64,000 nucleotides of DNA, taken from assembly GCA_903884425.1 (NCBI GenBank), contig CAISEP010000023.1, positions 1 through 64,000 of the forward strand. Direction: 5' to 3'. Positions 1 to 8,652 of the stretch are shown here, piece after piece; the first letter of the stretch is position 1; each line of letters opens with the position of its first letter. This stretch comes from an uncultured Caulobacterales bacterium (GTDB lineage Bacteria; Pseudomonadota; Alphaproteobacteria; Caulobacterales; Caulobacteraceae). Position numbers and translations under genes: made by a program. The notes under the pieces are model-generated. The model saw only the letters and a list, made by a program, of their open reading frames with translations, was not told the origin of the DNA and ran no database searches.

Positions 1-336
1 TAAGTCAATATTTTCCGACGATTTTCCGACGATATGATGACATTTCATCCGTATTCGGAGCGGATGCGGTCGGAGACAAACTGAATACGCAAGTCCGCAC
101 CGCAGGATAGCCGTGGTCGGACGAATATCCGCCGCCCGAATCGGACGACATTCCGGACTGAATGCTGAGGTCCTTCTGTGACTCCACAGTCGCGGCTGCC
201 TGCGCGCCGGGCACGAGGCGTTGCCGATGGATCACAGGTTCAAACCGTCCGCGCTCTGAACGAAGCGTCGCACGGGCGGGAATCGGCCCGATGGCCCCTT
301 GATCCGGTCCCCGCTTCGCCGCCCTAATGCACCGGG

Positions 337-1926
337 ATGCCCTCAGGAGTTCAAACAATGGTGTTAGTCTTTGCTGCCTTGGCAGCCCTCGCCGGGGCCT
401 ATCCGGTGGAGGAACGCTCTGCGGCCCAGATCGCTGCGGACCTGGCGGCGGGGCGGACCACGTCCGAGGCGGTGACCAGGGCCTATCTCGACCGGATCGC
501 GGCCATCGATGCCGCGGGGCCGTCCCTGCACAGCGTCATCGCCGTCAATCCTAAGGCCCTCGACCAGGCGCGGGCGGTGGATGCCGCCCGCAAGGCCGGC
601 CGGAAGCTGGCCCCGCTGGCCGGCGTGCCGGTGCTGCTGAAGGACAATATCGAGACGGCGGATCCGGTGGCCACCACGGCGGGGTCGCTGGCCCTGAAGG
701 ACAACATCACCGGCCGGGACGCGCCCGTGGCGGCGCGCCTGCGGGCGGCGGGGATGGTCATCCTGGGCAAGACCAACCTGTCGGAATGGGCCAATATCCG
801 CTCCAGCCACTCCATCAGCGGCTGGTCCGGGGTCGGCGGCCTGGTGAAGAACCCCTATGCCCTGGACCGCAATACCTGCGGCTCCTCCTCCGGCACGGGG
901 GCGGCCATTGCCGCCAGCCTCGCCGCCGTGGGCGTGGGGACGGAGACGGACGGGTCCATCACCTGCCCGTCGGCCCTGAACGGTCTGGTGGGTCTGAAGC
1001 CGACGGTGGGGCTGGTCTCGCGCACCCATATCGTGCCGATCAGCCACAGCCAGGACACGGCCGGACCCATGGCCCGCTCCGTCGCCGATGCGGCCCTCCT
1101 GCTGACGGTCATGGCCGGGTCGGACCCGGCGGACCCTGCCACGGCCCCGGCGGATGGGAAGCGCACGGACTATGTCGCGGCCCTGTCCGGGGCGACGCTG
1201 AAGGGCAAGCGGCTGGGCGTGCTGAAATACGCCACCGGCCTGCAGGTGGAGGAGGATGCCCTGTTCCGCCGGACCGTGGAGCAGCTGAAGACCGCCGGTG
1301 CCGAGATCGTGGAGATCACCGACTTCCATCCGGCCCCGGAGCTGGGCGAGGCCGAGGACCGGGTGCTGACCACGGAGCTGAAGGCCGACCTGAACGCCTA
1401 TCTGGCCACCACGCCCGCCGCCGTGAAGACCCGGACCCTCAGCGACGTGATCGCCTTCAACCGCACATCGTCGAGGGAGATGGGTCTGTTCGGCCAGGAC
1501 TATTTCGAGCGGGCGGACCGGACCCGGGGTCTCGATGACCCGGCCTATCTGAAGGCCCGGGCCCTGTCGCAGAAGGCCATGGGACCCGACGGGATCGATG
1601 CCCTGATCGCCCGGGACCATCTCGACGCCCTGATCGCCCCCAGCTACGGCCCGGCCTGGCGGACGGACATTGTCGGTGGCGATCACGACAATGGCGCGGT
1701 GTCGAGCCTGGCGGCGGTCTCCGGCTATCCGCACCTGACCCTGCCCATGGGGCTTGTCCGGGGCCTGCCGGTGGGCATCTCCTTCGTCGGCCCGGCCTGG
1801 AGCGAGGCCCGGCTGCTGGCCCTGGGCGCGGCCTTAGAGGCCCTGACCCAGGCCCGGCGTCCACCCACCTATGCCCCCTCGGTGGAAACCGGCCCGGACG
1901 CGGCGTTGCTGGTGCCGGTGGGGTGA
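337..1926 (+). CDS. Amidase signature family protein
   Basis: ORF 529 aa; amidase signature region LLKDNIETADPVATTAGS...GGLVKNPYALDRNTCGSSSGTGAAIAASLAAVGVGTETDGSITCPSALNGLVGLKPT. Confidence 0.92.
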   Translation: MPSGVQTMVLVFAALAALAGAYPVEERSAAQIAADLAAGRTTSEAVTRAYLDRIAAIDAAGPSLHSVIAVNPKALDQARAVDAARKAGRKLAPLAGVPVLLKDNIETADPVATTAGSLALKDNITGRDAPVAARLRAAGMVILGKTNLSEWANIRSSHSISGWSGVGGLVKNPYALDRNTCGSSSGTGAAIAASLAAVGVGTETDGSITCPSALNGLVGLKPTVGLVSRTHIVPISHSQDTAGPMARSVADAALLLTVMAGSDPADPATAPADGKRTDYVAALSGATLKGKRLGVLKYATGLQVEEDALFRRTVEQLKTAGAEIVEITDFHPAPELGEAEDRVLTTELKADLNAYLATTPAAVKTRTLSDVIAFNRTSSREMGLFGQDYFERADRTRGLDDPAYLKARALSQKAMGPDGIDALIARDHLDALIAPSYGPAWRTDIVGGDHDNGAVSSLAAVSGYPHLTLPMGLVRGLPVGISFVGPAWSEARLLALGAALEALTQARRPPTYAPSVETGPDAALLVPVG

Positions 1927-2052
1927 TCCCACCCCGGTCGTCATTCCCGGGCTTGACCCGGGAACCCGGTTCAGGACCTGGCACCTTCTCCGGACGGAGG
2001 TTCCCGCCTCAAGGGCGGGAATGACGAAAAGAAAATGGCTGTCGTTCCCGGC

Positions 2053-2811
2053 CTAACCCTGGAACCCGTCCTTGGCCGCGCGGACGAGGCCGAAGGCTTC
2101 GGCGTCGCTGGAGAAACGCCCCAGCGCTGAGGCCAGAAGCGGTGCCCGCAGGAAGGGGTTGGTGGCCTTCTCCAGGCCGATGGTGGTGGGCACGGTGGGC
2201 CGTCCCTCCGCCCGGGCGGCGAACACCGCCGCGCAACGGGCCGCCACCTGCGGGTCCCTGTCCAGGCTGAGGGCGAAGCGGGCATTGGACGCAGTATATT
2301 CGTGGGCGCAATAGACCCGGGTCGCGTCCGGCAGGGCGGCCAGCTTGCCGAGGCTGGTCCACATGTCCTGCGCCGTCCCTTCGAACAGCCGCCCGCAGCC
2401 CAGGGCGAACAGGGTGTCGCCCACGAACACCGCCCCGGCCTCCGCCGCGTAATAGCTCAGATGTCCCTGGGTATGGCCGTCGGTCTGGATCACCCGCAGC
2501 CGGGTATCGCCCAGGCGGACCTCGTCCCCGTCCCCCACCGGCCGGTCGAGGGGCGCGATGCGGGTCACCTCCGGCGGGCCGACGATCTCGGCCCCGGTGG
2601 CGTTCTTGATGGCCTGGTTGCCCCCCGCATGGTCGGGGTGCCAGTGGGTGTTCAGCACCAGGGCCAGCTTCCAGCCTAGCCGCCCCGCCTCCGACAGGAT
2701 GGCGTCGGCGTCGGGGGTGTCCACCGTGGCGGCCAGCCCCGTGGCCTGGTCCCGGATCAGGATGCCGTAATTGTCCGCCAGGCAGGGGAACAGGTGAATC
2801 TCGAGACCCAT
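2053..2811 (-). CDS. gloB: Hydroxyacylglutathione hydrolase (glyoxalase II)
   Basis: MGLEIHLFPCLADNYGILI...; metallo-beta-lactamase motif NTHWHPDHAGGN; CAHEYTASNARFA. Confidence 0.93.
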   Translation of the reverse strand: MGLEIHLFPCLADNYGILIRDQATGLAATVDTPDADAILSEAGRLGWKLALVLNTHWHPDHAGGNQAIKNATGAEIVGPPEVTRIAPLDRPVGDGDEVRLGDTRLRVIQTDGHTQGHLSYYAAEAGAVFVGDTLFALGCGRLFEGTAQDMWTSLGKLAALPDATRVYCAHEYTASNARFALSLDRDPQVAARCAAVFAARAEGRPTVPTTIGLEKATNPFLRAPLLASALGRFSSDAEAFGLVRAAKDGFQG

Positions 2812-2892
2812 GGCGGCGCGCTCCGGTTTATGCTGTCAATCCGGGGGATGGACGTTGCCATATAGGCGCTCCGGGGCGGGATTGGCGAGACC

Positions 2893-3633
2893 ATGCGACG
2901 GGACGTGCTGGAACTGCGGGCCTTCTATGCCACGCCGCTCGGCCGGGCGGTGCGGGCCATGGTCATGCGCCAGCTGGTGACGGCCTGGGGGGACGCCGCG
3001 GGCCTCGACGTGCTGGGCCTGGGCTATGCCACCCCCTTCCTCGACCCGTTCCGCGCCCGGGCCCGGCGGGTGGTGGCCGGCATGCCCGAGGGCCAGGGGG
3101 TGGAGACCTGGCCCGCCCAGGCCCCGAACCTGGCCTGTCTCACCGCCGAGGACGCCCTGCCCTTTCCCGGGGCCCTGTTCGACCGGGTGCTGGTGGTCCA
3201 CGGGCTGGAGGAGGCCCCCGCCCTCGACGTCCTGCTGGCGGAGGTGCACCGGGTGCTGGCCCCCTCCGGCCGGGTGATCCTGGCCGTGGTCAACCGCAGC
3301 GGCCTGTGGGCGGGGGCGGAGCAGACCCCCTTCGGCCACGGTCGGCCCTTCACCCGCAGCCAGCTGGAACAGGCGGTGGTGGAGGCGGAACTGTCGCCCA
3401 CGGCCTGGTCCCGGGCCCTCTATGCGCCACCCTGGCCGGTGCTGGCCCCCTATGCGGAGCTGATCGAGCAGACCGTGGCCCTGCTGGCCCCGCCGGTCTC
3501 CGGCCTGATCCTGATGGAGGCCGTGAAGCAGACCTTTGCCGTCAAGCCGCGGCGGGTGGGTCGTCGGGTGGCGGCCGTCCGGCTCCGGCCGGCGGTGGTC
3601 TCCCCGGTCATTCGTCGGGAGCCGGAGCAATAA
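2893..3633 (+). CDS. Class I SAM-dependent methyltransferase domain protein
   Basis: DVLGLGYATPFL, LPFPGALFDRVLVVHGLE, EVHRVLAPSGRVIL; divergent from gloB. Confidence 0.8.
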   Translation: MRRDVLELRAFYATPLGRAVRAMVMRQLVTAWGDAAGLDVLGLGYATPFLDPFRARARRVVAGMPEGQGVETWPAQAPNLACLTAEDALPFPGALFDRVLVVHGLEEAPALDVLLAEVHRVLAPSGRVILAVVNRSGLWAGAEQTPFGHGRPFTRSQLEQAVVEAELSPTAWSRALYAPPWPVLAPYAELIEQTVALLAPPVSGLILMEAVKQTFAVKPRRVGRRVAAVRLRPAVVSPVIRREPEQ

Positions 3634-3770
3634 GTCCCGGAAAGCATCGGTCCTGCAGCGTCCGGGCCTTGGAATGACCGGAAATCTTCGCCATACCTAG
3701 CGCGGACAGGGAATCCTGCCCGTCCGCCTGTGCACGACCGGAATTCCGGGGACGAGGAGAAGTCACTTCG

Positions 3771-4115
3771 ATGAAGCTGATCACCGCCATCATCAAGCCG
3801 AGCCGCCTCGATGCCGTCCTCGACGCCGTGACCGAAGCCGGAGCCTCCGGCGTCACGGTCACCGAGGTGCGGGGCTATGGCCGCCAGCGGGGCAAGACCG
3901 AGGTCTATCGCGGGGCGGAATACGCCGTGAAGCTGCTGCCAAAGGTCAAGCTCGAGATCGCCGTGCCCACCGACGTGGTGACCAAGGTGGTGGATGCCAT
4001 CGCCGCCTCGGCCAATACCGGCAAGATCGGCGACGGCAAGGTGTTCGTCACCGATCTGGAACAGGCGATGCGCATCCGCACCGGTGAGCGCGACGCCGCG
4101 GCGATCGCCAACTGA
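3771..4115 (+). CDS. P-II family nitrogen regulatory protein
   Basis: MKLITAIIKPSRLDAV...GYGRQRGKTEVYRGAEYAVKLLPKVKLEIAV...TGKIGDGKVFV; conserved T-loop Tyr. Confidence 0.95.
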   Translation: MKLITAIIKPSRLDAVLDAVTEAGASGVTVTEVRGYGRQRGKTEVYRGAEYAVKLLPKVKLEIAVPTDVVTKVVDAIAASANTGKIGDGKVFVTDLEQAMRIRTGERDAAAIAN

Positions 4116-4171
4116 CCCGCCTGCGCGCCCTCGGCCTTCCGGCCCTGCTGGCCGCCGCCCTCGCGGGCTGC

Positions 4172-4651
4172 GTGGCCGGACCCGTGGGCAATCCCAAGCC
4201 GCCGGAACCGGCCCGGGCGGTAGAGGTCGACCGCTATCTGGGCAAATGGTACGAGCTCGCCCGCTACGACATGGCCTTCGAGCGGGGCTGCGAGGGTGTG
4301 ACGGCGGAGTACAGCCTGCGCCCCGACGGTCTCATCAAGGTGGTGAACAGCTGCCACAAGGGGGCCCCGGACGGTCCCCTGGCCGTGGCCGAGGGCCGGG
4401 CGAAGCGGGTGGGCGATCCCCTCGGCGCCCGGCTGAAGGTCAGCTTCTTCGGTCCCTTCTATGCGGACTACTGGATCCTCGACCACGGGCCGGACTATGC
4501 CTGGTCCATCGTGGGGGAGGGGTCCGGCCGCTATCTGTGGATCCTGTCCCGGGACCCCGATCCGCCCCCGGCCGTGCGCGACGACCTGATCCGCCGGGTG
4601 AAGGCCATGGGCTATGACCTGAAGCTGCTGCGGATGACCCGGCAGAAGTAG
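4172..4651 (+). CDS. Lipocalin family lipoprotein (Blc-like); true start probably upstream of the called start
   Basis: VDRYLGKWYELARYDMAFERGC...; upstream in frame reads LTRLRALGLPALLAAALAGC, a lipobox, so translation likely begins near 4112. Confidence 0.8.
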   Translation: MAGPVGNPKPPEPARAVEVDRYLGKWYELARYDMAFERGCEGVTAEYSLRPDGLIKVVNSCHKGAPDGPLAVAEGRAKRVGDPLGARLKVSFFGPFYADYWILDHGPDYAWSIVGEGSGRYLWILSRDPDPPPAVRDDLIRRVKAMGYDLKLLRMTRQK

Positions 4652-4656
4652 GGATT

Positions 4657-4926
4657 GCGTCCTTCGAGACGGGCTTCGCCCTCCTCAGGATGACGCGCGT
4701 TGTGGAACAATCGTCTGGTGGTCAGGGCTCGACCAGCAAACCTGCGTCATGGTGAGGAGCGCGGTACGCGCGTCTCGAACCACGCACAACCGACACAGCG
4801 TCCTTCGAGACGGGCTTCGCCCTCCTCAGGATGACGCGCGTTTGGATTTTCGATCCCACACCGCGATGGAGTGCCGCACAAACTTGCGTCATCCTGAGGA
4901 GCCCCGCAGGGGCGTCTCGAAGGACG
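4657..4926. repeat. Cluster of intergenic repeat family A (GCGTCCTTCGAGACGGGCTTCGCCCTCCTCAGGATGACGCGC and inverted variants)
   Basis: Same motif recurs at about 29585-29715, 33072-33175, 39072-39208, 39343-39388, 59861-60242. Confidence 0.85.
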
Positions 4927-4946
4927 CACCGCCCCTCTTGAAATCC

Positions 4947-4961
4947 GAACAAATGCGGAAC
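4947..4961 (+). promoter_or_regulatory. Candidate alphaproteobacterial LexA/SOS box upstream of mmcB
   Basis: GAAC-AAATGCG-GAAC (GAAC-N7-GAAC). Confidence 0.75.
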
Positions 4962-4972
4962 AGTCTGGGCCG

Positions 4973-5422
4973 ATGAGCGAGATCGTCCTGACCGCCGCCC
5001 CGGCCCGGCCGGAGGTGACCAGCGCCGTCACCCGGGGGGCGGCCCGGCTGCTGCTGGCGCTGGACTGGCCGCCGCTGATGGAGGTGGGCCTGCCCAATGG
5101 CCGCCGGGCGGACCTGATGGCCGTCTCCCGCAAGGGGGAGCTGATCATCGTCGAGGTGAAGTCCGGGCCGGAGGATTTCCGCACCGACGGCAAGTGGCCC
5201 GAATACGCCCCCTGGTGCGACCGCTTCTACTTTGCCGTGGCCCCGGAATTTCCCCGCCACATCCTGCCGCCGGAACCCGGACTGATCGTGGCCGACGCCT
5301 TTGACGGGGCCGTGGTGCGGGAGGCGGCGGCCACCCCTCTGGCCCCGGCCCGGCGCCGGGCCCTGATCCTGGGCTTCGGTCGCCTGGCCGCCGTTCGGGC
5401 CGCGGGCCTTCCCCCGACCTAG
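4973..5422 (+). CDS. mmcB: MmcB family DNA repair protein
   Basis: ADLMAVSRKGELIIVEVKSGPEDFRTDGKWPEYAPWCDRFYFAVAPEFP; preceded by SOS box. Confidence 0.88.
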   Translation: MSEIVLTAAPARPEVTSAVTRGAARLLLALDWPPLMEVGLPNGRRADLMAVSRKGELIIVEVKSGPEDFRTDGKWPEYAPWCDRFYFAVAPEFPRHILPPEPGLIVADAFDGAVVREAAATPLAPARRRALILGFGRLAAVRAAGLPPT

Positions 5423-6450
5423 GCGGGCGTCATGTCCGCCGGCAGGTCCGTCACCGGCAGCAGGCGCGAGTCCGCCAGGGCCGCCGTCCGGTGTCCGATT
5501 CCCGCCAGATAGGCGGCGTCCTCGTTGAAGGCGAGGAAGGCGCCGATGCTGGACTGACGGACCACCATGACCACATCCCAGCGCTCCCCCGGCGGGCCGA
5601 TCAGCCACGGGCCTGCAGCCCCCAGCAGGACAAGCTCCCCACCGCTGGCCGTGAGAAAGGGGAGGGTGTGGTCGATGTACCGCTGCAGGGCCTCCGCTCC
5701 GGAGATCGGCTGCGGCGGGGCCAGCTCCGGGTCGGCGGAATAGTCGGCCGTTTCCCGCAGCCGGAGCAGGTTCACCATGGTCACCGGCGTGTCGAGACCC
5801 CTCCGGAACAGGGTCGCTCCCGCCTCGGGCGTCACCGTCAGGTGGGTGCCGGGCGGCGGCGCGGAGGCGGCAGGCTCTGGGTCGTGTCCGTCGAGGAGGC
5901 CGAGAACATGCCGGGCCACATCCCGCGGCCAGGCGTCCATGACCGCGGCGAGGCCCGCGGGATCGCCGGCGAACAGCCTGCGACTGGCTTCCTCGAACCC
6001 GGGCAGGTTCCCGGCCAGGGTGGCCATGGCGCGATAGGCGGCGTCCCGGGCCGCGGTGCGCCGGTCGGTGGCCGACGCCGATCGTCGCGTCTCGTCGATC
6101 AGCCGCCTCAGGGTCACCGAAGCCCCGCCCCGCTGGGTGGCCAGCCAGTCCCAGTGGCGGGGCAGCAGGGTCACCTCCCGGGCCACGACCCCCAGCTTCG
6201 GGCGTCCCGGACCCGTGCGGGACGCTTCGGCGTCGGCGGGAGCGGCCGGCGGGGCATAGCGGGCCAAGATGGCCTCCGGTTCGCCCCTCAGGTCGAGGTC
6301 CAGGGTCCGGCCGGTGGCGTCGTCCAGCACGATGACGCCGTCGGTGCCTGTGCGATGCAGGGTCAGGGCCACCTCGGCCAGGGGGCCGCTGACCAGCAGC
6401 CGCCCGTCGACAAAGGCACTGGCAGAGGGGACGGGATGGACGTGGGGCAT
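5419..6450 (-). CDS. DUF2239 family protein with C-terminal DUF1330-like region
   Basis: FDDATGR-like IVLDDATGRTLDLDLRG...GRPKLGVVAREVTLLPRHWDWLATQRGGASVTLRRLIDE; C-term MVNLLRLRE...ALQRYIDHTLPFLTASGG. Confidence 0.7.
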   Translation of the reverse strand: MPHVHPVPSASAFVDGRLLVSGPLAEVALTLHRTGTDGVIVLDDATGRTLDLDLRGEPEAILARYAPPAAPADAEASRTGPGRPKLGVVAREVTLLPRHWDWLATQRGGASVTLRRLIDETRRSASATDRRTAARDAAYRAMATLAGNLPGFEEASRRLFAGDPAGLAAVMDAWPRDVARHVLGLLDGHDPEPAASAPPPGTHLTVTPEAGATLFRRGLDTPVTMVNLLRLRETADYSADPELAPPQPISGAEALQRYIDHTLPFLTASGGELVLLGAAGPWLIGPPGERWDVVMVVRQSSIGAFLAFNEDAAYLAGIGHRTAALADSRLLPVTDLPADMTPA

Positions 6451-6554
6451 GGCGGGGCTCCTGAACGGAAGGGGGGTCTAGCCGATCCTCCGGTCACTGG
6501 CAATATTACCCGGATAAAATTGACGCGCTCTACGGGATGGGCTAGACCCCCGCC

Positions 6555-6878
6555 ATGGAACCGATCGACAAGAAGGCCGCCATCGCTGCCTACAAGGAAC
6601 AGAAGACCCTCGCGGGCATCGGCACCGTGCGCTGCACCGCAACCGGCCAGGTCTGGCTGGTGGACAGTCGCAATGTGGACAGCTTCGAGAACCGCATCCG
6701 GTTCGAGCTGCGCAGCGGCGGCCACCGGGACCGGACGCTGCAGACCGCCTGGGCGGCCCACGGGGAGGCGGCCTTCGCCTTCGAGATTCTGGAACGGCTG
6801 CCGGAGGACACCTCCCCCCTGCTCCTGCGGGGGGAACTGAAGGCCCGGCTGGAGGCGTGGCGCGCCCGCCTCGCCTGA
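6555..6878 (+). CDS. GIY-YIG nuclease family-like small protein
   Basis: AYKEQKTLAGIGTVRCTATGQVWLVDSRNVDSFENRIRFELRSGGHRDRTLQTAW. Confidence 0.6.
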   Translation: MEPIDKKAAIAAYKEQKTLAGIGTVRCTATGQVWLVDSRNVDSFENRIRFELRSGGHRDRTLQTAWAAHGEAAFAFEILERLPEDTSPLLLRGELKARLEAWRARLA

Positions 6879-6880
6879 CC

Positions 6881-7456
6881 CTATTTCGGCGCGCGCTTGG
6901 CCAGGATCCGCTGCAGGGTGCGCCGGTGCATGTTCAGCCGCCGGGCGGTCTCGGAGATGTTGTGGCCGCAGTGTTCATAGATCCGCTGGATGTGCTCCCA
7001 GCGCACCCGGTCGGCGGACATGGGGTTCTCCGGAGGGGGAGGGGCGTCCGCCTCGTCCGGGGTGGTCAGCAGGGCGCGGACCACGTCATCGGCGTCCGCG
7101 GGCTTGGGCAGGTAGTCGATGGCTCCGGCCTTCACCGCAGCGACGGCAGTGGCGATGTTGCCATAGCCGGTGAGCATCACGCAGCGGGCATCGGGGCGCT
7201 GTGCGTGAATGGCGCTGACCACGTCCAGCCCGCTGCCGTCCTCCAGCCGCAGGTCGAGGACGGCGTAGGCGGGGGCGCGAAGCCGGACCAGTTCCACCGC
7301 ATCGGCGACACTGCCGGCCTGGCGGACCGCGAAGCCGCGGGCCTCCAGCGCCCGGCCGAGCCGAATCCGCAGGGGACCGTCATCGTCGAGTACCAGCAGA
7401 GAACGGTCCGCCAGTGCGGAAACGGCAAACTCATCGTCCTGCATTCGCCCTGACAT
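6881..7456 (-). CDS. ActR/PrrA/RegA-type response regulator
   Basis: Receiver VLDLRLEDGSGLDVV...LTGYGNIATAVAAVKAGAIDYLPKPAD; C-terminal Fis-type HTH SETARRLNMHRRTLQRILAKRAPK. Confidence 0.9.
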   Translation of the reverse strand: MSGRMQDDEFAVSALADRSLLVLDDDGPLRIRLGRALEARGFAVRQAGSVADAVELVRLRAPAYAVLDLRLEDGSGLDVVSAIHAQRPDARCVMLTGYGNIATAVAAVKAGAIDYLPKPADADDVVRALLTTPDEADAPPPPENPMSADRVRWEHIQRIYEHCGHNISETARRLNMHRRTLQRILAKRAPK

Positions 7457-7701
7457 CCCTGCGCCGCGGCGGGGTAGACCCGACCCTGACAGCCTGCGAC
7501 GGCAATATCGACCCGATCACTTAAGAACTCACAAAGACGCACACCGGCTGCGCGATGAGAAGTCTGCCAACAAAGGCCGCGGATTCGCAATTGAAATGAG
7601 ATGTCTGCTGGCAACAAGTCTCTTTGAAAAAGAATGTTTCAATAAAAAATGACAACAATATGGTTTCTGACCGCTGAAATCCGGTGGGATATGGAGATCG
7701 G

Positions 7702-8304
7702 CTAACGGCGAGCCCGCAGGGCCTGGGCGATGGTGCCGTCATCCAGCCAGTCCAGCTCGCCGCCCACGGGCACGCCCCGGGCCAGGCTGGTGACCGGGAC
7801 CCCGCCGGCGGCGAGACGCTCACTCACATAATGGGCGGTGGTCAGGCCATCCACTGTGGCCGGCAGGCCGAGGATCACCTCGCGCACACCGCCCTGCGCC
7901 ACTCGGCTGACCAGGGCATCGATGCGCAGGGCGTCGGGCCCCACCCCGTCCAGGGCCGACAGCAGTCCCCCCAGCACGTGGTAGCGACCGCGATAGACCC
8001 CGCTGCGCTCCATGGCCCACAGGCTGCCCACCTCCTCCACCACCATCAGGAGGCCCGTCTCCCGCCCGGGATCGGCGCAGACCGTGCACGGGTCGCAGCT
8101 GTCCAGGGCCCCGCAGACGGAGCACGGGGCCACCCGGTCTGCGGCGGCGGCCAGGGCCTCGGCCAGGGGGCGCAGCAGCTGGTCCTTGCGCTTCAGCAGC
8201 AGCAGCGCCGCACGACGGCCGGACCGCGGGCCCAGCCCCGGCAGGCGGGACAGGAGCTGGATCAGTCGCTCGATCTCGGGCCCGGCGGATGACGCCACGG
8301 TCAC
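7702..8304 (-). CDS. recR: Recombination mediator protein RecR
   Basis: [23 protein letters not shown]...[16 protein letters not shown]; downstream of dnaX-ybaB. Confidence 0.95.
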   Translation of the reverse strand: MTVASSAGPEIERLIQLLSRLPGLGPRSGRRAALLLLKRKDQLLRPLAEALAAAADRVAPCSVCGALDSCDPCTVCADPGRETGLLMVVEEVGSLWAMERSGVYRGRYHVLGGLLSALDGVGPDALRIDALVSRVAQGGVREVILGLPATVDGLTTAHYVSERLAAGGVPVTSLARGVPVGGELDWLDDGTIAQALRARR

Positions 8305-8325
8305 TCCTCTTTCAGGGCTGGGCGG

Positions 8326-8652
8326 TTACGGCTTCAGGCCCGGAAACCCCGGCAGGTTGGCCAGGGGCCCGGCGGCGTCGCGCATCAGTTCGGCCTGCAG
8401 CATGTCCAGCCGGGCCTTGGCCTCCCCGTGGGCGGCGCGGACCAGGTCCTGCAGGGTCTCGGCGTCCCCGTCGGTCATGAGGCTGGGGGAAATGGTGACG
8501 TCCGTCAGGTCGCCGCCGCCGGACAGGGTCACGGTCACCAGGCCCGATCCGGCCTGCCCAGTGACGGAACTGGCGGCCAGCCGCTCCTGGGCCTGCTTCA
8601 GCTTGGCCTGCAGGGCACCGGCCTGCTTCATCATGGCACCGATGTCCTTCAT
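8326..8652 (-). CDS. YbaB/EbfC family nucleoid-associated protein
   Basis: MKDIGAMMKQAGALQAKLKQAQERL...; overlaps dnaX stop by 4 bp. Confidence 0.93.
   Translation of the reverse strand: MKDIGAMMKQAGALQAKLKQAQERLAASSVTGQAGSGLVTVTLSGGGDLTDVTISPSLMTDGDAETLQDLVRAAHGEAKARLDMLQAELMRDAAGPLANLPGFPGLKP

Noticed and set aside
5-358. 117-aa minus-strand ORF at the window start
   Set aside because: No recognisable domain, no operon context; likely noncoding upstream region.
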